Assembly: GCA_041691815.1 (NCBI GenBank)
Contig: JBEPTZ010000203.1
Location: 1-5,734 of the forward strand
Length of the DNA: 5,734 nucleotides
Direction of reading: 5' to 3'
DNA from: 70-18 sp041691815
GTDB taxonomy: Bacteria > Pseudomonadota > Alphaproteobacteria > Acetobacterales > Acetobacteraceae
Every line of letters starts with the position of its first letter. The first letter of the stretch is position 1. A program made the position numbers and the translations under genes. A model generated the notes under the pieces. That model was not told where the DNA came from. It did not search any database and saw only the letters and a list, made by a program, of their open reading frames with translations. This document shows, piece after piece, positions 1 to 5,734 of this stretch.

Positions 1-3000
1 CGGTTCGGGTTCTATGAGGCGCTCGACTACACGCCGGGGCGGGTGCCGGAGGGGCAGAAGGTGGCGGTGGTGCGCAGTTTCATGGCGCATCATCAAGGAA
101 TGTCCATCGTTGCCGTCGCCAATGCGGTGCTTGACGGACTGATGCGGGCGCGCTTCCACGCCGACCCTTTGATCGAGGCGACCGAATTGCTGCTGCAGGA
201 ACGGGCGCCCCGCAGCGTGACCAGCGCCCAGGTCCGGCCCGCCGTGCACCGGCGCGTGGCTCAGGCGCTGGACGCAGCCCCCCCTGGCGGCCGACGTATC
301 ATCACCGCGCGGGCCGCGGCGCCGAGTACCCACCTGCTCTGCAATGGCAGCTACGCGGTGATGCTGACGGCCGCCAGTTCAGGCTACAGCCGGTGGCAGG
401 ATTTTGCGGTGACACGCTGGCGCGAGGACCCGACGCTGGATGACTGGGGCTCGTACATCTATCTGCGCGATGTCGCCAGCGGGCGCGTCTGGTCGGCTGG
501 CGCCCAGCCCTGCGGCGCCGCCGCCGACGCCTATGACGTCGTTTTCCACGAGGATCATGCCGAGTTCTCGCGCCGCGACGGCAGCCTCACCACGAACATG
601 GAAGTCCTGCTCTCGGCCGAAGAAGCCGCCGAAGTGCGCCGTATCACCGTGACCAATAACGGGCCGGTTTCCCGCACGATCGACATCACGTCCTATGCCG
701 AGCTGTCGCTGTCGCCACAGGCGGCCGACGTCGCCCACCCGGCGTTTGCCAAGCTGTTCGTCGAGACCGAGTACCTGGTGGAGAGCGGCGCGCTGCTGGC
801 GACGCGGCGGCGGCGAACGCCAACGGAGCCGGAGATTTGGGCCGCGCACCAGGCCGTGGCCGACGGCATCCCGCAGGTTGAGACGGATCGCGCCCGCTTC
901 ATCGGGCGTGGCCGTGATGCCCGTGACCCGGCCGCCATGGACGACGACCACGATTTATCCGGCACCGTCGGCACCGTACTGGACCCGGTGTTCGCCATTC
1001 GCCGCCGGATCACCGTGGCGCCCGGCGCCATGGCGCGGGTTACGTTCTGGACCATGGTGGCGCCCTCCCGGGCTGCGCTCGTGGCATGCGTCGATCGCCA
1101 CCGCGATGCCTCCGCCTTCGATCGCGCGGCGATGATGGCCTGGACCCAGGCGCATGTGCAGCTGCACCATCTCGGCATCACGCCGGCCGAGGCCGACCTG
1201 TTCCAGCGCCTTGCCGGGCATCTGCTGTTCGCCGGCCCGGCGCTGCGCCCCGACCCGGAACGGATCAGCAGCGGCAGCGGGGCGCAATCCGGCCTGTGGG
1301 GCCAGAGCATCTCCGGTGATCTGCCGATCCTGCTGCTGCGGATCGGCGATGTCTCGGACCTCGGCATTGCCAGGCAAGTCCTGCTGGCCCACGAATATTT
1401 CCGGCTGAAGCAGTTCGCGGTCGACCTCGTTATCATCAACGAACACCCCTCCTCGTATGCGCAGGAGTTGCAGGGCGCGTTGGAGGCGCTGTTGCGCGCC
1501 CAGCAGGGTCCGGCCGGCCCTGGCCGCGGTGCCGTTCACCTGCTGCGCGCCGATCTGGTGCCGAACGCGACCTGCGCGCTGCTTACGGCGACGGCGCGCG
1601 TGGTGCTCACCGGCGCCCGTGGCCGCCTGTCCGAGCAACTCGACCGCGCCGAGCGGGCCGCGCCGACGGCCATGCGGCCCGTGCGCCCGGTAGCGAACCG
1701 GACGATGCTCGCCGCCCCGGCACCGGGGCCGCCGCTGGAGCAGTTCAATGGGCTGGGCGGGTTTGCCGAGGAGGGCCGGGAATATGTGGTCGTGCTCGGA
1801 GCCGGCCAGACAACGCCGGCGCCCTGGGTCAATATCATCGCCAACGCCGGCTTCGGCTTCCAGGTCTCGGCCGAGGGGAGTGGCTTCACCTGGGCCGGCA
1901 ACAGCCGGGAGAACCAGCTCACGCCCTGGTCGAATGACCCGGTCGGCAACCGCACCGGCGAGGCCTTCTACCTCCGCGACGAAGCGAGCGGCGCGCTCTG
2001 GTGCCCGACCGCCGCGCCGATCCGTGATCCTTCGGCGACCTATGTCGCCCACCATGGCCACGGCTATAGCCGCTTCGAGCATACCGCGCACGGCATTGCC
2101 AGCAGCCTGCTGCAATTTGTGGCGCCCGGCGATCCGGTGAAGCTGTCCCGGTTGCGGCTGCGCAACACGACGGGGGCGGCACGGTCGATTTCGCTGTGCG
2201 CCTATGTTGAATGGGTGCTCGGCCCGTCGCGGCCGGCTATGGCACAGTTCGTCGATACCACGATGGATACCGAGACCGGGGCGCTGTTCGCGCGCAATCC
2301 GTGGAACGCCGAACGCAGCGGGCAGGTCGCCTTCATCGATCTCGGCGGCCGGCAGACCAGTTGGACCGCTGATCGGCGCGAATTCCTTGGGCGGAACGCC
2401 TCACTGGCGACGCCGCGTGGGATGGGCGGGGCGCTTTCCGGCCGCGTCGGCGCCGGCCTGGACCCTTGCGGCGCGCTGCGGACCACACTCGACCTGCCGG
2501 CGGGCGGCGAGGTGGAACTGGTTCTGGTTCTCGGTGCCGCCGCGGATGCCGCAACCGCGCGGGCCTTGGTGACGCAGTACCGTACCGCCGATCTCGACGC
2601 CGTGCTCGGGGCGATCGGTGAGCAGTGGCGGACGGTGCTCAGCGCGATCGAGGTCAAGACGCCCGACCGGAGCATGGACATCATGCTGAACGGTTGGCTG
2701 CTGTATCAGACGCTTGCCAGCCGCATCTGGGGCCGCGCCGGATTCTATCAGGTCAGCGGTGCCTATGGCTTCCGCGACCAACTCCAGGATGGATTGGCGC
2801 TCTGCGCCGCCCGCCCGGACCTGGTGCGCGAACATCTGCTGCGCGCGGCAGGGCGGCAATTCGTCGAGGGCGACGTGCAGCATTGGTGGCTGCCGCACTC
2901 CGGCCGCGGGGTGCGGACCCGCATTTCGGACGACTGCGCCTGGCTCGCCTACGCGGTGGCGCAGTACGTCGCGGCAACCGGTGATGGCGGCGTGCTTGAT

Positions 3001-4155
3001 GAACAAGTGGGTTTCCTGGCCGGCGCCGCGTTGGCCGCCGACGAGCAGGATCGGTTCTTCCTGCCCGGTGCCGCCGAGGTGAGCGGAACGTTGTATGACC
3101 ATTGCGCCCGCGCCCTCGATCACAGCCTGGCACTCGGACGCCACGGCCTACCGCTGATCGGCACCGGCGACTGGAACGACGGCATGAACCGGGTCGGCGA
3201 GGGCGGAGCAGGCGAGAGCGTCTGGCTCGGCTGGTTCCTGCATACCGCACTCAGCGCCTTCATTCCGCTGGCTGAAGCGCGCGACCATGCGCCGCGGCTG
3301 GCCGCCTGGCGTGCGCATGCTGCCGCCCTGCCAGAGGCGCTGGAGCGGGCCTGGGACGGCGAATGGTATCTGCGCGCCTACCACGACGATGGCACGCCAC
3401 TCGGTTCGCACACCGACGCGCAGTGCTCGATCGACTCGATCGCGCAGTCCTGGAGCGTCATTTCGGGCGTGGCGCCGGCGGATCATGCCGCGCGCGCCAT
3501 GGCGTCGCTGGATCAGCATCTGGTTCGCGCCGACGACAAGTTGCTGCTGGTGCTGACACCGCCGTTCGATCGGCCGGCGGTCGATCCCGGCTACATCGCC
3601 GGCTATCCCCCGGGCATTCGCGAAAATGGCGGCCAATACAGCCATGCAGCCATGTGGGCGGTGCTGGCGTTCACCGCATTGGGTGAGGGAGACAAGGCGG
3701 GGGCGCTGTTCGCCATGCTCAACCCGATCAATCACGCCAGCACGCCGGCCGAGGCCGAACGCTATAAGGTCGAGCCCTACGTGGTGGTCGCCGACATCTA
3801 TTCCACGGCACCGCATGTCGGCCGTGGCGGCTGGTCCTGGTACACTGGCTCGGCCGGCTGGATGCAGCGCGTGGGAGTCGAAGGCATCCTCGGCATCCGC
3901 ATCCAGGGCGCGTCGCTGCATATCACCCCCTGCATCCCGCGCTCCTGGCCGGGCTTCACCGCAACGATCACCTGGCGGTCCGCCCGTTACACCATTGCCG
4001 TCGAGAACCCGGACCGCGTCGAGCGCGGCGTCCAATCGATCACGCTTGACGGTGTCACCCTGCCAGGCGGCGCAGCGGTGGATTTGGCCGACGATGCTGG
4101 CCTACACATTGTCCGCGTGACACTTGGCAGGGCTTCGGCGGAGCAAGCGGCATGA
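1..4155 (+). CDS. ndvB: Cyclic beta-1,2-glucan synthase, C-terminal part (5'-truncated by window)
   Basis: This is the C-terminal half of the inner-membrane enzyme that makes cyclic beta-1,2-glucan from UDP-glucose. The frame is open from base 1 (1384 residues, numbered here from base 1), and the residues before the first GTG at 43 already match the family, so the true start lies upstream. Family members are about 2800 residues with an N-terminal GT84 transferase, which is not visible here. Residues 1-75 end the central glycoside-hydrolase-like cyclisation domain (MAHHQGMS at 28-35). Two GT36-type beta-sandwich modules follow at about 110-354 and 605-848, joined by a helical segment and a Pro/Ala-rich linker. 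The GH94 phosphorylase barrel spans about 885-1290: FRDQ 924-927, DWND 1057-1060 (general acid Asp by family homology), RENGG 1207-1211, His1215, and WYTG 1280-1283 (phosphate site by homology). A beta domain closes the protein from about 1295. GH94 phosphorolysis controls ring size and releases glucose 1-phosphate. No frameshift or missing key residue is seen. Family assignment is firm; the gene symbol is by homology (chvB and cgs are synonyms). Confidence 0.93.
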   Translation, partial: RFGFYEALDYTPGRVPEGQKVAVVRSFMAHHQGMSIVAVANAVLDGLMRARFHADPLIEATELLLQERAPRSVTSAQVRPAVHRRVAQALDAAPPGGRRIITARAAAPSTHLLCNGSYAVMLTAASSGYSRWQDFAVTRWREDPTLDDWGSYIYLRDVASGRVWSAGAQPCGAAADAYDVVFHEDHAEFSRRDGSLTTNMEVLLSAEEAAEVRRITVTNNGPVSRTIDITSYAELSLSPQAADVAHPAFAKLFVETEYLVESGALLATRRRRTPTEPEIWAAHQAVADGIPQVETDRARFIGRGRDARDPAAMDDDHDLSGTVGTVLDPVFAIRRRITVAPGAMARVTFWTMVAPSRAALVACVDRHRDASAFDRAAMMAWTQAHVQLHHLGITPAEADLFQRLAGHLLFAGPALRPDPERISSGSGAQSGLWGQSISGDLPILLLRIGDVSDLGIARQVLLAHEYFRLKQFAVDLVIINEHPSSYAQELQGALEALLRAQQGPAGPGRGAVHLLRADLVPNATCALLTATARVVLTGARGRLSEQLDRAERAAPTAMRPVRPVANRTMLAAPAPGPPLEQFNGLGGFAEEGREYVVVLGAGQTTPAPWVNIIANAGFGFQVSAEGSGFTWAGNSRENQLTPWSNDPVGNRTGEAFYLRDEASGALWCPTAAPIRDPSATYVAHHGHGYSRFEHTAHGIASSLLQFVAPGDPVKLSRLRLRNTTGAARSISLCAYVEWVLGPSRPAMAQFVDTTMDTETGALFARNPWNAERSGQVAFIDLGGRQTSWTADRREFLGRNASLATPRGMGGALSGRVGAGLDPCGALRTTLDLPAGGEVELVLVLGAAADAATARALVTQYRTADLDAVLGAIGEQWRTVLSAIEVKTPDRSMDIMLNGWLLYQTLASRIWGRAGFYQVSGAYGFRDQLQDGLALCAARPDLVREHLLRAAGRQFVEGDVQHWWLPHSGRGVRTRISDDCAWLAYAVAQYVAATGDGGVLDEQVGFLAGAALAADEQDRFFLPGAAEVSGTLYDHCARALDHSLALGRHGLPLIGTGDWNDGMNRVGEGGAGESVWLGWFLHTALSAFIPLAEARDHAPRLAAWRAHAAALPEALERAWDGEWYLRAYHDDGTPLGSHTDAQCSIDSIAQSWSVISGVAPADHAARAMASLDQHLVRADDKLLLVLTPPFDRPAVDPGYIAGYPPGIRENGGQYSHAAMWAVLAFTALGEGDKAGALFAMLNPINHASTPAEAERYKVEPYVVVADIYSTAPHVGRGGWSWYTGSAGWMQRVGVEGILGIRIQGASLHITPCIPRSWPGFTATITWRSARYTIAVENPDRVERGVQSITLDGVTLPGGAAVDLADDAGLHIVRVTLGRASAEQAA
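4140..4155 (+). promoter_or_regulatory. Shine-Dalgarno and ATGA stop/start overlap coupling ndvB to pgm
   Basis: GGAG at 4140-4143 lies 8 bases before the ATG at 4152-4154. That ATG overlaps the TGA stop (4153-4155) of the synthase gene. The arrangement is typical of translational coupling, in which ribosomes ending on the first gene re-initiate on the second. It also decides the pgm start: the next in-frame ATG, at 4173, would drop the residues before the MAGK segment and has no comparably placed GGAG. No room exists for a separate promoter or terminator between the two genes. Confidence 0.7.
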
Positions 4156-5734
4156 CCAATGCGATCAATCCCATGGCGGGTAAAACCCTCGATCCCTCGC
4201 TGCTGCTCGATGTACCGCGACTGCTTGCGGCGTATTCTGCCGTTTGCCCCGATCCCGCCAACCCGGCGCAACGCGTTGCCTTCGGCACGTCGGGCCACCG
4301 CGGCTCGGCCTTGCACGGCAGCTTCAACGAGGCGCACGTCCTGGCCATCAGTCAGGCGATCTGCCAGCACCGGCATGCCAACGGCATCAACGGACCGCTG
4401 TTCGCCGGCATCGATACCCACGCGCTGTCGCGACCTGCCCTCGCGACCGCGCTGGAAGTATTCACCGCCAATGGAGTTGATATCTTCGTCGATGCCAATG
4501 ATGGCACGACGCCGACCCCGGTCGTCTCGCATGCGATCCTCACCTATAACCGTGGCCGAACCGATGGCTTTGCCGACGGGATCGTCCTCACCCCGTCGCA
4601 CAACCCGCCCGAGGATGGCGGCTATAAATACAACCCACCGCATGGCGGCCCGGCCGAAACCGACATCACACGGGCGATCGAGGATGCCGCCAACATCCTG
4701 CTCGCCAGTCTGCCCGCGGGCGTGCGGCGCTTCACCGAGACGCAGGCCCGCACGTCGGCGCATTATCATCGTCACGACTACATCGGGCCCTATGTGGCGG
4801 ATCTGGCCAATGTCGTGGACATGGAGGTAATCCGCGGATCGGGCGTGAAGATCGGCATCGACCCGCTGGGCGGGGCCGCGGTGCCGTTCTGGGAGCCGAT
4901 CATCGATCGCTACCGGATCGCCGCCACCGTGGTCAGCAACGCGGTCGATCCCACTTTCCGTTTCATGACCGCCGACTGGGATGGGCGTATCCGCATGGAC
5001 TGCTCCTCGCCCTACGCGATGAAGCGGCTGATCGGCATGACCGGTTCGTTCGACGTGGCCTTCGCCAACGACACCGACGCAGATCGGCACGGCATCGTCG
5101 CCGGACCAAACGGACTGATGAACCCGAACCACTATCTTGCGGCTGCGATCGCCTACCTGTTCGCCAATCGCCCCGGATGGCGCGATGACCTCGCCGTCGG
5201 CAAGACTGCCGTGAGCAGTGGCATCATCGACCGTGTCGCCAGCAAACTCGGCCGCCGACTGTTCGAGGTTCCGGTGGGCTTCAAATGGTTCGTCGACGGC
5301 CTGCTCGACGGCTCGCTGGGCTTCGCTGGCGAGGAGAGCGCCGGAGCATCGTTTCTGCGGCGCGATGGTTCGACCTGGACGACGGACAAGGACGGCCTGA
5401 TTCTCGGCCTGCTTGCCGCCGAGATCACGGCTCGAACCGGCAAGAACCCCGCCGCCTGCTTTGACGGCCTGCAGCGCGAACTCGGGACGCCCTACTATGC
5501 GCGGAGCGACGCCCCGGCCACCGCGACAGAACGAGCGGCGCTGGCGGCGCCGTCGCTGGAAAGCCTGGCAATGGAAGACCTCGCCGGCGAACCAATCCGC
5601 AACACGCTGACCACAGCACCTGGCAATAGCGCCCCGCTCGGCGGGTTCAAGATCACCGCCGACAACGGCTGGTTCGCTGCCCGGCCGTCCGGCACGGAAG
5701 ACGTTTACAAAATTTACGCCGAAAGCTTCCGCAG
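4152..5734 (+). CDS. pgm: Alpha-D-glucose phosphoglucomutase, E. coli type (3' end cut by window)
   Basis: This cytoplasmic enzyme interconverts glucose 1-phosphate and glucose 6-phosphate, the entry step to UDP-glucose. From the ATG at 4152 the frame stays open for 527 codons to the window edge. E. coli Pgm is 546 residues, and alignment from memory leaves about 20-25 residues missing. All four signature loops of the alpha-D-phosphohexomutase superfamily are present: the phosphoserine loop TPSHNPP with Ser149, the metal loop DTDADRHG with Asp307, Asp309 and Asp311, the sugar loop GEESAG at 393-398, and the phosphate loop RPSGTED at 511-517. An early FGTSGHRG motif is also intact. The sequence follows the E. 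coli Pgm subfamily (for example LMNPNHYL, VPVGFKWFVDGL, STDKDG-like TTDKDG) rather than the eukaryote-like Pgm/ExoC type of Agrobacterium and Rhizobium. It overlaps the upstream synthase gene by 4 bp, so co-expression is expected. Its product supplies the precursor of the synthase substrate and can reuse glucose 1-phosphate from GH94 trimming. Catalytic competence is inferred from the intact motifs. Confidence 0.95.
   Translation, partial: MTNAINPMAGKTLDPSLLLDVPRLLAAYSAVCPDPANPAQRVAFGTSGHRGSALHGSFNEAHVLAISQAICQHRHANGINGPLFAGIDTHALSRPALATALEVFTANGVDIFVDANDGTTPTPVVSHAILTYNRGRTDGFADGIVLTPSHNPPEDGGYKYNPPHGGPAETDITRAIEDAANILLASLPAGVRRFTETQARTSAHYHRHDYIGPYVADLANVVDMEVIRGSGVKIGIDPLGGAAVPFWEPIIDRYRIAATVVSNAVDPTFRFMTADWDGRIRMDCSSPYAMKRLIGMTGSFDVAFANDTDADRHGIVAGPNGLMNPNHYLAAAIAYLFANRPGWRDDLAVGKTAVSSGIIDRVASKLGRRLFEVPVGFKWFVDGLLDGSLGFAGEESAGASFLRRDGSTWTTDKDGLILGLLAAEITARTGKNPAACFDGLQRELGTPYYARSDAPATATERAALAAPSLESLAMEDLAGEPIRNTLTTAPGNSAPLGGFKITADNGWFAARPSGTEDVYKIYAESFR

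Noticed and set aside
43..45. GTG at 43 as the start of the large synthase gene
   Set aside because: The frame is open to base 1, and the codons before it encode conserved family residues (GFYEALDYTPGR). The region is the interior of a much longer protein, so the gene begins upstream of the window.
955..2115. 386-codon minus-strand open frame under the synthase gene
   Set aside because: It lies entirely antisense to a clearly conserved coding region. Its translation is rich in Arg, Gly and Ala with no recognisable motif, as expected for a mirror frame in GC-rich DNA.
3148..4035. 295-codon minus-strand open frame opposite the GH94 catalytic region
   Set aside because: It is the antisense shadow of the DWND to C-terminal region of the synthase, with no family resemblance of its own.
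4173..4175. Alternative pgm start at the second ATG
   Set aside because: The ATG at 4152 has GGAG at 8-base spacing and the ATGA overlap. The extra seven residues fit the usual N-terminal length of the family. It remains a minor possibility.
4159..4830. 223-codon plus-strand open frame overlapping pgm
   Set aside because: It reads the pgm region in another frame and gives an Arg/Ser/Pro-rich peptide. The pgm frame carries all conserved motifs, so this is a shadow.
3987..5132. 381-codon minus-strand open frame spanning the ndvB-pgm junction
   Set aside because: It is antisense to both well-supported genes and crosses their boundary. The predicted peptide has no recognisable domain. Long mirror frames are common at this GC content.
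5700..5722. Short AT-rich patch near the window end as a promoter element
   Set aside because: It lies within the conserved pgm phosphate-loop region and encodes DVYKIYAE, so its composition is explained by coding (Tyr, Lys and Ile codons).

Overview
The window is GC-rich and fully coding. It holds two same-strand, co-directional genes that overlap by 4 bp, and both are cut by the window edges. The high GC content and the closest family resemblances suggest a high-GC proteobacterium, most likely an alphaproteobacterium (possibly Rhodospirillales/Acetobacterales). That placement is an inference from composition and gene type, not from a marker gene.

Layout: positions 1-4155 (+) encode the C-terminal 1384 residues of a very large cyclic beta-1,2-glucan synthase (NdvB/ChvB/Cgs family). 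The visible part contains the end of the central glycoside-hydrolase-like (cyclisation) domain, two tandem GT36/GH94-type beta-sandwich modules separated by a helical segment, the GH94 phosphorylase catalytic barrel with an intact DWND motif, and a C-terminal beta domain. The N-terminal membrane-embedded GT84 glucosyltransferase part lies upstream of the window. Positions 4152-5734 (+) encode an almost complete E. coli-type alpha-D-glucose phosphoglucomutase (Pgm). It starts inside the stop codon of the synthase gene (ATGA overlap) and loses only about 20-25 C-terminal residues at the window edge.

How they fit together: the synthase polymerises UDP-glucose into beta-1,2-glucan, and its GH94 domain trims the chain by phosphorolysis, releasing alpha-glucose 1-phosphate. 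Pgm interconverts glucose 6-phosphate and glucose 1-phosphate. It can therefore feed UDP-glucose synthesis (through a UTP-glucose-1-phosphate uridylyltransferase not seen here) and recycle the glucose 1-phosphate released by trimming. The overlap and the well-placed Shine-Dalgarno sequence imply one transcript and coupled translation. I see no RNA genes, mobile elements, CRISPR array, terminator or stretch of non-coding DNA, and no clearly undescribed system. The most interesting point is the tight synthase-mutase coupling.
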